The notes beneath the pieces were generated by a model. That model ran no database searches and was not told the DNA's origin. It saw only the letters and a program-made list of their open reading frames with translations. Positions 1-7,482 of a stretch of 36,148 nt of DNA are shown here, one piece after another (position 1 is the first letter of the stretch; every line of letters starts with the position of its first letter). The stretch spans positions 1 through 36,148 of the forward strand of contig JAGWNY010000032.1 in assembly GCA_028872915.1 (NCBI GenBank), given 5' to 3'. The translations under genes and the position numbers were made by a program. The DNA is from Verrucomicrobiota bacterium (GTDB lineage: Bacteria; Verrucomicrobiota; Verrucomicrobiia; Limisphaerales; UBA11358).

Positions 1-86
1 TATCAGGCATTTTGGTTCGATCTGGCCATCCGACGGCCTTTTAGCGGTTCAGAGGCTGTGCCTGCCAGCCAGTGTCGGTTGTTCAC
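1..86. other. Left edge, no gene seen
   Basis: No coding sequence is supported here. This stretch, up to about base 140, lies beyond the point where the porin loses its family similarity, so it may be foreign or rearranged DNA. Confidence 0.4.
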
Positions 87-1232
87 CTAGATCGCTTCAT
101 GGCCAGTTCCTTCAAAGCACTTTTTACCCATTACAAACAATGAGGAACCCGCTTCATTTTGTCCATCGCTCCAGCCCAGGCGCGAAAAAACCCCGACATT
201 TTTCATAATTTCCTGTTCCCAATTCAGGCCGAAACCGTATTTGTAACGCAGTGCAGCCGAGGCCGTAATATCGGCGGGCCGAATCGGATTATTCACTGCG
301 TCCTGATAGCTGCTCATATTCGCGCGATTCAGATAAACCAGTAACCGGATTGCTCCCGGATGAGTGTTGATGCCGTAACGGCGTTCCAATTCCGTTGCCA
401 TTCCGTAGGTGGATAACACCGGGCCGTCTTGCGCTAAATTATCATACGGCCATTTAAAAAACCGATCTTCGGCGGTCAAATTGTTTGCAAAACGCGGCGC
501 CTGGAAAATTCCGTAGCGCAAAGTCCATTTCGGTTGATTCAGTTCGATGGCTAGGCCGGTGGTGTAGCCAATAGCATCCGCCGGATAGTCCCAAGCTTCG
601 TTGGCCATCAGCGCCCAGTTCATGAACTGTGTGCGCGGGTCGTTGGCGTAGGCGTTGTTGTCGAAAATATCCTTGGCGCTAAACCGGCCAAGCGTGAACG
701 TGAACCGGGAAACGTCCTGTTTTCCCGCCAACGTGAACTGGTCGTCGGGCACATCTTCCTGTTCGCCGCCCAAACCAACGGTCTGGCGGATGAACAGGCG
801 CGAAATAGTGCCGTTGGGGACCTCCGTGCCCAGACGAAAGGCTTCGCCGTTGGGAAAACCGTCCACGCCCAGCGTGTTGTTCAGACCAAAGCCCTGCCAC
901 ATCATTCCGTCAATATGGGCCTCGGCGCCGCGCCACAGCCGGACACCGGCCATTAAATCCACCGACACGGTTTCGCGGGTTTCGCCGCCGGACGGCAGGC
1001 TGTTGAAACCAGGGTGGGTGTATTTCGCGGAAAGCGCCGGATAACCCTGCACGATGTCAGTATTTTGTGCGTGCCAATTCCAGCGTTCTTCTCCGGTCGT
1101 GGATTGTTCAAAGCCTGAAACTAAATTTGTGCTGGCAGCGTCACAGCAATAAATTTCCGTCAGCGCGAATAGCGTAATGACGCTGAATACAACAAAAATG
1201 AGTCGGTTTCGTCTCAACAGGCCGGAAAACAT
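87..1232 (-). pseudogene. OprB-like carbohydrate porin, 3'-truncated
   Basis: The product (381 aa) starts with a hydrophobic export signal at about residues 10-30. It continues with beta-barrel-like sequence typical of the carbohydrate-selective porin (OprB) family: motifs such as GRFSAKDIFDNNAYANDPRT, NWALMANEAWDYPADAIGYT and the late FSRLGWSDGQNEAG. In this family the last motif is normally followed by roughly 60-120 more residues forming the final strands. Here the similarity stops at NEAG (near base 140) and is replaced by an unrelated tail of 19 residues and a stop. A barrel missing its C-terminal strand would not be expected to insert in the outer membrane, so I call it broken. The family takes up sugars across the outer membrane. 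The ATG at 1232 is just downstream of the regulator remnant at 1235-1456. The family call is from motif memory. Confidence 0.65.
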
Positions 1233-1234
1233 AA

Positions 1235-1456
1235 TTAATCATTGGGAACAATGACAACATAAAGGGTTAATCCTTGCCCCGAACTTTTCGCGTCGTGCCA
1301 GCGAACGGCCTCGCGAAGCAATTCCGTGGCATTGGCAAGTCGAAGCTTTTCCTTGATGCGGGCGCAGTATTCCTGGACGGTTTTAACGCTCACGTGAAAA
1401 TCCTCGGCGAAGATTGCCAGTGCCGCAGCCGCCTTGGCTTGAACCGGAAATTTCAT
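1235..1456 (-). pseudogene. Remnant of NarL-type regulator, C-terminal HTH only
   Basis: About 44 residues (AEDFHVSVKTVQEYCARIKE onward to AKSSG) match the end of the intact response regulator at 2059-2724 with only four substitutions. The receiver domain and the first half of the HTH are absent. Upstream of AEDF the reading frame has no regulator similarity (AAAALAIF instead of a DRELEVF-type segment). The original TAA stop, still present in the intact copy, is CAA here, so the frame reads through for 13 more residues to a stop at 1235-1237. At DNA level the 134-bp block 1277-1410 aligns without gaps to 2062-2195 with about 21 differences, most of them silent. That suggests the remnant came from a once-functional paralogue and is not a fresh copy. 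Confidence 0.75.
1277..1410. repeat. 134-bp direct repeat, copy A
   Basis: Aligns without gaps to 2062-2195 (copy B) with about 21 mismatches counted by eye, around 84% identity. It encodes the final LuxR-type helix-turn-helix of a response regulator on the minus strand. The two copies bracket the DUF4258/DUF2283 pair. Confidence 0.85.
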
Positions 1457-1590
1457 CCGGCGCAGGTTGCCTGGAAGCTCCTCCGCTGTCTGTCAGGCGC
1501 GGCCTGGTTTTTTGTCGGGCGGAATCCGGCGGGATGTTTTCAAAAATCATTTCTTTGAAATTTACGCCGTCCGCGTAATCTGCGATTGAC

Positions 1591-1845
1591 TTGAAACTGA
1601 TTCGCTTTTCCAAACACGCGTTGGGTTACACGGCCAAACGTGGTTTCACAGCGGAGGAGGCTGAAGAAGCCATTCGCACTTGTCCGTGGAGCGCGGCAGA
1701 GCTTGGACGGTTGGATTGCCACAAGAATTTTCCTTGCGGCAAGGAATGGAATGGAAAAATTTATTCAACAAAACAGGTTCGCCCGGTCTTCGTGGACGAA
1801 CCGGAAGAAATAGTTGTGATAACCGTCTATACGTATTATTTTTAA
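1591..1845 (+). CDS. DUF4258 small protein (toxin-like)
   Basis: 84 aa, TTG start at 1591; an in-frame stop at 1576-1578 leaves no ATG upstream. The sequence has the DUF4258 layout: an N-terminal FSKHALGYTAKRGFTAEEAEEAIR (read across positions 6-29) that resembles the family's 'H-A..R...RGI..EEV...I' helix pair, then beta strands ending in VVITVYTYYF. DUF4258 proteins are small and RelE-like in general character and are often encoded beside a DUF2283 gene, as here with a 3-bp gap. A toxin role is inferred from this pairing and not shown by the sequence. The pair is read from the opposite strand to its neighbours and sits between two copies of a direct repeat, so it may be a later insertion. 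Confidence 0.7.
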   Translation: MKLIRFSKHALGYTAKRGFTAEEAEEAIRTCPWSAAELGRLDCHKNFPCGKEWNGKIYSTKQVRPVFVDEPEEIVVITVYTYYF

Positions 1846-1848
1846 GCC

Positions 1849-2055
1849 ATGAAAATCAGCTATGATGCCGAAGTGGATGCCTTGAGCATTACGTTTCGCG
1901 AAACCACGGTCACAACCAAACATCTGGCCGAGGGCATCGCTGCGGATTACGATAGCGAAGGCCGGCTGGCGGGTTTGGAAATTCTGGACGCGCAAGAACG
2001 ATTCGGCGGTCGTGAAACAATGCAGCGAGTGGAACTCGAAGGCGTCGGCGCGTAA
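1849..2055 (+). CDS. DUF2283 small protein (antitoxin-like partner)
   Basis: 68 aa, ATG start three bases after the stop of the DUF4258 gene, so the two are almost certainly co-transcribed. The sequence MKISYDAEVDALSITFRE, then AEGIAADYDSEGRLAGLEIL, is a very clear DUF2283 signature (Y-D...D.L.I...... then I...D..G...G.EI). The family is small, soluble and of unknown biochemistry; it recurrently pairs with DUF4258 or similar small proteins and is suspected to be the antitoxin half. The gene ends at 2055, four bases before the stop of the convergent response regulator, leaving no room for a separate terminator. Confidence 0.8.
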   Translation: MKISYDAEVDALSITFRETTVTTKHLAEGIAADYDSEGRLAGLEILDAQERFGGRETMQRVELEGVGA

Positions 2056-2058
2056 CTT

Positions 2059-2724
2059 TTACCCCGAACTCTTCGCGTCGTGCCAGCGAACGGCCTCGCG
2101 GAGCAATTCCGTGGCGTTGCTGAGCTCGAGTTTTTCCTTGATGCGCGCGCAATACTCCTGAATCGTTTTGACGCTGACGCGAAAGTCCTCGGCGATTTGT
2201 TTCGTGCCGATTCCCTGGCCGAGCTTGTCGAAAACTTCCAGTTCGCGGTCGCTTAACAACTCAATCGCCGAATGGTTCACTGTCCGGCCGCGCGCGGTTT
2301 CGCCGGCCAGTACTTCGCCTGCTTTTTCGCTGACATACGGCTTGCCGTCCAGCACGCGGCGGATGGCCTCGACCATTTTTTGCGCGGTTTCGCGTTTGTT
2401 GACGTAACCCCGCGCGCCAGCGCGAAACGCGCGTTCGGCGTAAAGCGATTCGTCGTGCATCGAAAGAACCAGCACGGGAACATCAGCATGCAATTCTTTC
2501 AAATTCTTGATCAATTCGATGCCGGAGGAATTTTTCAGGTTGATGTCCGCGATCACCAAATCGGGTCTTGCCGACGCAACCGATGACAGTGCCGCCGGCG
2601 CGCTTTCCGTTCCGCCGCAAACCGCCAAATCCGGCTGTTGCTGAATCAAATTCGTCAACCATTCCCGCACCAGCGGGTGGTCGTCCACGAGAAAAATTCG
2701 CTTTTTGTTCGGCAGGTTGGTCAT
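2059..2724 (-). CDS. NarL/FixJ-family response regulator
   Basis: 221 aa, the usual length for the family. The receiver domain (about 9-125) has the acidic pair D14-D15, phosphoacceptor D60 (VIADINL), switch residue S88 (VLSMHDE) and K110 (GYVNKRE). A linker leads to a LuxR-type HTH at about 155-215 (LSDRELEVFDKLGQG, then the recognition helix VSVKTIQEYCARIKEKL). It is a cytoplasmic transcription factor that would be phosphorylated by the kinase encoded just upstream; their ORFs overlap by 4 bp (2721-2724), showing translational coupling. Targets are unknown. The truncated porin and the DUF4258/DUF2283 pair are nearby, but the porin's link to this system is broken by the rearrangement. Confidence 0.93.
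   Translation of the reverse strand: MTNLPNKKRIFLVDDHPLVREWLTNLIQQQPDLAVCGGTESAPAALSSVASARPDLVIADINLKNSSGIELIKNLKELHADVPVLVLSMHDESLYAERAFRAGARGYVNKRETAQKMVEAIRRVLDGKPYVSEKAGEVLAGETARGRTVNHSAIELLSDRELEVFDKLGQGIGTKQIAEDFRVSVKTIQEYCARIKEKLELSNATELLREAVRWHDAKSSG
2062..2195. repeat. 134-bp direct repeat, copy B
   Basis: Intact-gene partner of 1277-1410. It forms the 3' end of the response regulator at 2059-2724 (HTH region). The TAA stop (2059-2061) directly abuts the repeat. Confidence 0.85.
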
Positions 2725-3773
2725 GGTGAATTATTGCAGGAGGCGGGAATCGTGCATTTGACAAAAGTCCCGCCGGTCGGATTAGGCTCGATGGAAAGTA
2801 CCCCGTCCACCATGGCGGCCCGGTGCGCCATGATGCGAGTCCCCAGGCCGCGATTTTTTTGCCAGTCGTCGGTCAAACCAGAGCCATCGTCCTCAATGGT
2901 CAGTTCGACCCGCTCTTTCCGATTGGAAAGGCTCATCACGATTTGTTTCGGCTTGCCGTGGCGGATGGCGTTGTTGACCGCCTCCTGCGCGATGCGGTAA
3001 AGATGAGTCGCCGTGTTGGCATCGTGAATAAACGGCGGCGTGTCGCAAACAAACGTGCAACGGATTTTGGACACGATGCAAAAGTTTGCCGCCAATTCAC
3101 GCAACGCCAGGACCAGCCCTTCCGTGTCCATTTCCACCGGCGCAATCCCGTGCGCCAGATTCCGCGTCAAGGTGATGCCCGTTTCCGCGAGTCGGACAAT
3201 TTCCTTGGCGTCCGCCGATTCCGGCAGTGATTTGTTCGCGAGCTTTTCGCTCAACACTTGCCCCGCCATCGCCGTAGCCGCCCAATGTTGGCTGAGACTG
3301 TCATGCAAATCGTGCCCGATGCGCCGCTGTTCGCGCTCGCTGATTTCCAGAATTTCCTTTTCCAGCCGCGCCCGTTCCTGCATCTCATCTGCCAGCGCGG
3401 TGGTCCGCTGGCGCACCCGTTCCTCCAGTTCATTGCGCAATCGCCGCAAGCTCGTGAGCGTTTTCACCACGACAAAATAAACCGTCAACCCAATCGCGCC
3501 GTTCCACATGGGCACGAACACGCTCGGATAATGCGCGCCGGCGGCATAATCTCCCGCCACCGACACGACGACGCTTAAAATCGAAATCACAATCCCAAAA
3601 GTGCCGCCGACAAACCATGCCGCCAGCCCCACCGGAAGCAAATAAAACGCGGAAAAGAAAATCGCGTAGCCGGTGAAATAATCCACCACACCGATGACGA
3701 CCACCAGCGCCACGCTGATCGCGGCGGAAAAAGTCTTCGAGCGTTTCTCGAATTGGCTGGTCAATGCACCCAT
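2721..3773 (-). CDS. Membrane histidine kinase, NarX/HisKA_3 type
   Basis: 350 aa. The N-terminal part (about 15-105) carries about four hydrophobic helices with almost no periplasmic loop, so it probably senses within the membrane. A coiled coil (about 108-148, LRNELEERVRQRTTALADEM) leads to the HisKA_3 dimerisation box RRIGHDLHDSLSQH, with H157 of DLHD as the likely phosphorylated residue. The HATPase domain follows: N box IAQEAVNNAIRHG, G1 box IEDDGSGL and a C-terminal GGTFVKCTIP. It is the cognate kinase of the regulator at 2059-2724 (4-bp overlap, same strand). The stimulus cannot be predicted. Confidence 0.92.
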   Translation of the reverse strand: MGALTSQFEKRSKTFSAAISVALVVVIGVVDYFTGYAIFFSAFYLLPVGLAAWFVGGTFGIVISILSVVVSVAGDYAAGAHYPSVFVPMWNGAIGLTVYFVVVKTLTSLRRLRNELEERVRQRTTALADEMQERARLEKEILEISEREQRRIGHDLHDSLSQHWAATAMAGQVLSEKLANKSLPESADAKEIVRLAETGITLTRNLAHGIAPVEMDTEGLVLALRELAANFCIVSKIRCTFVCDTPPFIHDANTATHLYRIAQEAVNNAIRHGKPKQIVMSLSNRKERVELTIEDDGSGLTDDWQKNRGLGTRIMAHRAAMVDGVLSIEPNPTGGTFVKCTIPASCNNSP

Positions 3774-4161
3774 GTCCTGTTCGCAACAAAAACGATGTCC
3801 TTGTCAAATCATGCTGCCCGGCCAATGTTGCGGCAAGCAGCAACTGGCTCTGAACGGATTCGCTCCCTTCGGTCGCGCCATTGAAATTGTATATCGCTTT
3901 TGTATATGGGTTGCGGTTTTTATGGCCAAAAGTGGATAATCATTGCGAAAGCTCAAAGCGCAAAAACCCTGTATTCACAAGCAAAGCCAATGGGAACGAA
4001 ACATGGCCAAAGCCCGCTTTGGAATCACGAAACCGTTGCTCCGCCGCTGATCTATCGTGGCGTGAAGACATCTTACCATAAAGCCCCGAATTCATAATTC
4101 AAGCTCGTTTTCAAAGCCAATCCTCTGGCCAAATCAAGCGCCCGTGGTAATGTAGCCGCCG
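3774..4161. other. Intergenic region between divergent kinase and mlaE
   Basis: 388 bp with no supported gene. It must hold the promoters for the kinase/regulator unit (minus) and for mlaEF (plus). One weak sigma70-like candidate on the plus strand is TTGAAA at 3881-3886 and TATATG at 3903-3908 with a 16-bp spacer, but it lies about 250 bp before mlaE. I see no clear Shine-Dalgarno sequence before the mlaE ATG. Confidence 0.3.
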
Positions 4162-4941
4162 ATGACGTCATCCGCCAAAGAACGCGTGGTCAACATGCTG
4201 GCCGGTTTGGGGGAATTTGCCTTCCTGGCGCGGGATACCGCCGCATCGCTCCTGCGCTTGAAGGTGACGTGGCGGGATTTTCTGTTCCAGTTCTATTCAA
4301 TTGGCGTCGAATCCCAGGCGGTCGTGCTCATCACCGGCGCCTTTACCGGCATGGTCCTCGGCGCGCAGACCTACTTTCAGTTTCACAAGGTCCACATGGA
4401 CACGGCCACCCTGGCAGTCGTGGCCGTTTCCATGTGTGACGAACTGGGGCCGGTGTTGACGGCATTGATGGTGGCCGGAAGGGTCGGAGCAGCCATCGCC
4501 GCGGAGATCGGCACCATGCGCGTCACCGAGCAAATTGACGCTTTGCGGACCCTCGCAACCCATCCGGTGGACTATCTCGTCGTGCCGCGCGTGGGGGCGG
4601 CAATCCTGACAATGCCATTGCTCACCATGGAGGCCATTTGCGTTGGCATCGGCGCCAGCTACCTGGTCAGCACGAGGTTGCTTGGAATTGATCCGGCATA
4701 TTTGTGGTATAACGCGCTTCATTTCGCGGGTGACGCCGACATTGTCATCGGCGTGACAAAGGCCGTTTTCTACGGCGGCATCATTTCCCTCATCAGTTGT
4801 TACAAGGGCATGACGTGCGGACAGGGCGCCGAAGGCGTCGGGCGCGCCACCACCCAAGCCGTCGTCTATTCCGCCATCACGGTCTTGATCGTCAATTTTT
4901 TCCTCACGCTGACGCTGGGGAAACTCCTCGGCCTTCTTTGA
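4162..4941 (+). CDS. mlaE: MlaE-family ABC transporter permease
   Basis: 259 aa, standard length. It carries the family hallmark cytoplasmic segment EIGTMRVTEQIDALRTLATH plus the typical GMVLGAQTYFQF, DELGPVLTALMVAGRVGAAI and TKAVFYGGIISLISCYKGM stretches, with about five hydrophobic helices. MlaE is the inner-membrane core of a transporter that moves phospholipids between inner and outer membranes; related systems serve chloroplast lipid import and steroid uptake. The ATPase gene follows after 23 bp. The usual substrate-binding MCE protein (MlaD) and the other Mla components are not adjacent, so they must be elsewhere or absent. Confidence 0.93.
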   Translation: MTSSAKERVVNMLAGLGEFAFLARDTAASLLRLKVTWRDFLFQFYSIGVESQAVVLITGAFTGMVLGAQTYFQFHKVHMDTATLAVVAVSMCDELGPVLTALMVAGRVGAAIAAEIGTMRVTEQIDALRTLATHPVDYLVVPRVGAAILTMPLLTMEAICVGIGASYLVSTRLLGIDPAYLWYNALHFAGDADIVIGVTKAVFYGGIISLISCYKGMTCGQGAEGVGRATTQAVVYSAITVLIVNFFLTLTLGKLLGLL

Positions 4942-4964
4942 ACCCGCTTTGAACAATTTTAACG

Positions 4965-5708
4965 ATGATTGAAGCCCGCGATTTGAAGAAAAGTTTCGAC
5001 GCCCAGCCCGTGCTCGATGGCGTGAGCTTTGAGATCGAAACGGGCGAATCGGTCGCCATCATCGGGCGCAGCGGCTGCGGCAAAAGCGTCCTTTTGAAGC
5101 ATCTGGTCGGACTCCTCAAACCGGAGTCGGGCGCCGTGCTCATTGACGGCGAGAACATCGTGCCCATGAACGAACGGCAATTGCTCCGGGTGCGCCAGAA
5201 GTTCGGAATGGTCTTTCAAAGCGCCGCGTTGTTTGACTCCATGACCGTCGCCGAAAACGTGGCCTTTGCCCTCCGGCGCAATTCGCGCCTGTCGGAAGCG
5301 GAGATTGCAAGGCGCGTCGCCCATGCCCTGGACGTGGTGAACCTGCCGGGCACCGGCGACAAATCCCCGGCCGAATTGTCCGGCGGCATGCGCAAACGCG
5401 TCGGACTGGCTCGCGCCATCGTTTATGAACCGCGGATTTTATTATATGACGAGCCGACCACCGGCCTCGACCCCATCGTATCCGACAGCATTGACCAGTT
5501 GATGGTCCGCGTTCGGGACGAATTGAATGTCACGTCCGTTGTCGTCACCCATGACATGCGCACCGCGCGCCGCGTCGGCCATCGGGTCGTCATGTTGCAT
5601 CAGGGAAAGGTCCAGGCAAACGGCATGCCCGACCGGGTTTTCGATTCCACCGACCCCATTGTTCGGCAATTCGTTGACGGCGTTGCCGATGCCAGGGAGC
5701 CGTCCTGA
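4965..5708 (+). CDS. mlaF: MlaF-family ABC transporter ATPase
   Basis: 247 aa. All ATPase motifs are present: Walker A GRSGCGKS (34-41), Q loop at VFQSAALFDSMTV, signature LSGGMRKRVGLARAI (138-152), Walker B ILLYDEPTTGLDP and H-loop H196 (VVVTHDM). The AALFDSMTVAENVAF stretch and the LSGGM signature are typical of the MlaF branch. It drives lipid transport through the permease encoded 23 bp upstream. The pair forms a two-gene unit followed by a long non-coding region. The ATG at 4965 is the first in frame and aligns with the family start. Confidence 0.95.
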   Translation: MIEARDLKKSFDAQPVLDGVSFEIETGESVAIIGRSGCGKSVLLKHLVGLLKPESGAVLIDGENIVPMNERQLLRVRQKFGMVFQSAALFDSMTVAENVAFALRRNSRLSEAEIARRVAHALDVVNLPGTGDKSPAELSGGMRKRVGLARAIVYEPRILLYDEPTTGLDPIVSDSIDQLMVRVRDELNVTSVVVTHDMRTARRVGHRVVMLHQGKVQANGMPDRVFDSTDPIVRQFVDGVADAREPS

Positions 5709-5865
5709 AATCCCCGATTCACCCGCCATAATTTGATAATCTGATAATTTTTCTGGTGTCTCCGTGGTGAACAGCCTTTGCACAACCGCTTGCCGTCGTG
5801 GAGTGCGGTGGCCGTGACACCGCTTTCCCCAAAAAATCCGCGGCCGGATTGTTCCGCCAATGTCT

Positions 5866-5935
5866 TTCATCCTGTTCATCCTGTCTAAAATCTCTCTCCG
5901 CCCCTCCGCGCTCTCCGTGTCTCCCTGGTGAAATT
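5866..5935. repeat. Interspersed intergenic repeat, copy 1
   Basis: Begins with two 'ttcatcctg' units, then 'tctaaaatctctctccgccc', a C/T-rich stretch and 'ctggtgaaat'. The second copy lies about 110 bp downstream. On the other strand the unit reads as 'caggatgaa', a 9-bp word that I associate with dispersed intergenic repeats in environmental bacterial genomes. Confidence 0.65.
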
Positions 5936-5977
5936 GGCGTCCATTCGCGCGCCGCAATCTGACAATCCGACAATCTG

Positions 5978-6055
5978 TTCATCCTGTTCATCCTGTTCAT
6001 CCTGTCTAAAATTTCTTTCCGCCCCTCCGTGTCCCCTGTGCCGCGGGGGTGAAAT
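5978..6055. repeat. Interspersed intergenic repeat, copy 2
   Basis: Begins with three 'ttcatcctg' units (one more than copy 1), then 'tctaaaatttctttccgccc', 'ctccgtgtcccctgtgccg' and 'gggggtgaaatg'. It has the same order of blocks and the same strand as copy 1, and differs mainly in the number of 9-bp units and in the C/T-rich middle. Confidence 0.65.
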
Positions 6056-6081
6056 GCGCCGTAGTGGCGTTGAAATTCCCA

Positions 6082-6124
6082 AAAAAGTTATTCAACTCGG
6101 GCCAAATCAGTTAAATAACTTTTT
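6082..6124. repeat. 11-bp perfect inverted repeat (hairpin)
   Basis: AAAAAGTTATT at 6082-6092 and AATAACTTTTT at 6114-6124 are exact reverse complements separated by 21 bp. The A/T-rich arms end in an A run on one side and a T run on the other, which would suit a weak bidirectional terminator or a protein-binding palindrome. mlaF ends 370 bp before it, so a terminator role is uncertain. Confidence 0.5.
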
Positions 6125-6205
6125 GGAACCCGTTCCCGCGCAGGAGCTTGCGCGATAAATCCAGTTCGATAACTTTTCATGGACTTCCTTCCATCCCCGT
6201 GGTTT

Positions 6206-6241
6206 AATGCAACTGTAGTAATGAATGCAACTGTCGTAACG
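6206..6241. repeat. 18-bp tandem direct repeat
   Basis: Two head-to-tail 18-bp units, AATGCAACTGTAGTAATG and AATGCAACTGTCGTAACG, with 16 of 18 positions identical. Tandem sites of this size can be operators, but no gene starts close by. Confidence 0.55.
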
Positions 6242-6672
6242 AACAAGAAGGAAGCCGGGATCGCGCCAGTCGCGCCGTTGGAATCTCCGCGGTTCCGGCC
6301 CGGTATGAGCAAGGCCGTGAGACTGGCTGAGCCGGCGCCATCCCGTTGGCTGGCAGGCGATTGCCCTGCCGCCCCATTCGCGCCAAAAAACATCCTTTCC
6401 CCCGCCCGGCCCTCTCGCGCCTGTCGCCGCTCATCACCATTTGCAGTGAACCGGCGGTATTTGCAGTTAATTTGGTTTGCCGGGCATTTTTCCACCGCCT
6501 TCAACGTCCATATCGCCATGGACCGGGGCGGTTGCGGCGCAAGCCGCGCTGGGTTTCATCCGTGGTTAAACCGCGCCCGCCGCCCCTCCGCCGCAAAACA
6601 CGCGCGTCCAGGTTTGGAGGCCGGTGCCTGCATGAACCGGGCCGGGTTGCGTCAGGACAAATATGCCGTTAG

Positions 6673-7482
6673 TCATCCCCTTTTTGGGTTTTCGATGCAG
6701 GCGTAGGCGTTGTGGTTATGGATGCTTTCAAAATTTTCGGCCTGGACTTTATACCAGGTGACACGGGGGTCGGCGTTGAGCTTGACGGCGACGTTGCGGA
6801 CCAGGTCTTCCACAAACACGGGGTTTTCGTACGCCCTTTCGGTGACGGCCTTTTCATCCTGCCGCTTCAGGAGCGCATAAAGTTCGGAACTGGCGGAGTG
6901 TTCAATGATGGCAATCACGTCCTCGATCCAGACGATGCGATTGGAGCGGACTTGGACGGCGACTTCCCCGCGCTGGTTATGGGCGCCATATCTGGCAATG
7001 GCCTTCGAGCAGGGGCAAAGGGTGGTGACGTTGGCCTTGACGGTGAGCACAAAATCATGGTCCGAGCCGGCGGCGGAAGCGTCGAACCGGGCGGTGTAAT
7101 CCATGAGACTTTTCCGGCGGGAGACGGGCGATTTTTTGGACATGAAGTAGGGAAACTCGATTTCCAGGCGCGCGGTGTCGGCGTTGAGTTTTTGCCGCAT
7201 GGCGCGGAGGATATTGTTGATGTTTTCGACGTGGATGGCGTCGCCGTGGGCGTTGAGGACTTCGATGAAACGGCTCATGTGGGTGCCCTTGAAATGATGA
7301 GGGAGGTCCACGTACATGCCGACGGTGGCAACGGTGTTTTGGAAGGCGCGGGCCTTGTCGCGCACGCGGATGGGGAAGAGCAGGCGCCGGACGCCGACCT
7401 TGTCTATGGGCAATTCGCGCGTGTCGGGTTCGCTTTGTTTGTCGTGCAACGGTTCCGCCTGTCTTTTGCCGATTCGAGACAT
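6673..7482 (-). CDS. folE2: GTP cyclohydrolase IB (FolE2)
   Basis: 269 aa from the ATG at 7482 (MSRIGKRQ); the frame extends 13 codons further up but the family starts near here. FolE2 converts GTP to 7,8-dihydroneopterin triphosphate, the first step of folate (and in some bacteria queuosine) synthesis, in the cytoplasm. Signature stretches are present: KGTHMSRFIEVL (65-76), MSKKSPVSRRKSLMDY and the cysteine motif NVTTLCPCSKAI (151-162) with C156/C158, then GAHNQRGEVAVQV and ENPVFVEDLVRNVA. FolE2 is the metal-flexible alternative to zinc-dependent FolE. It is divergent from the secreted phosphatase-family gene at 7561, with 78 bp between them. folD, another one-carbon/folate gene, is in the same window but not the same operon. 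Confidence 0.95.
   Translation of the reverse strand: MSRIGKRQAEPLHDKQSEPDTRELPIDKVGVRRLLFPIRVRDKARAFQNTVATVGMYVDLPHHFKGTHMSRFIEVLNAHGDAIHVENINNILRAMRQKLNADTARLEIEFPYFMSKKSPVSRRKSLMDYTARFDASAAGSDHDFVLTVKANVTTLCPCSKAIARYGAHNQRGEVAVQVRSNRIVWIEDVIAIIEHSASSELYALLKRQDEKAVTERAYENPVFVEDLVRNVAVKLNADPRVTWYKVQAENFESIHNHNAYACIENPKRG

Larger units (their letters stand above)
5709..6672. other. Long non-coding region with repeats and hairpins
   Basis: 964 bp between mlaF and the end of folE2. The reading frames here are arginine/proline-rich and look non-coding. The region contains two copies of a repeat built on 'ttcatcctg' (5866-5935 and 5978-6055), short direct repeats such as 'tctgataat' (5739 region) and 'acaatc(t/c)g' (5955-5977), an 11-bp inverted repeat (6082-6124), a 6-bp hairpin (6137-6154) and an 18-bp tandem repeat (6206-6241). 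The plus-strand frame 6179-6706 is open for 175 codons but has no recognisable domain and I do not call it. Confidence 0.7.

Noticed and set aside
4163-4170. TGACGTCA palindrome at the mlaE start
   Set aside because: An 8-bp palindrome inside the coding start is readily expected by chance and has no supporting second site.
5866-6055. CRISPR array
   Set aside because: The repeated unit is only 9 bp in direct tandem with no unique spacers and no cas genes in the window.
6179-6706. Possible 175-aa protein in the repeat-rich region
   Set aside because: No domain, Pro/Arg-rich composition and a tandem DNA repeat within its start; also overlaps the end of folE2. Kept as non-coding.
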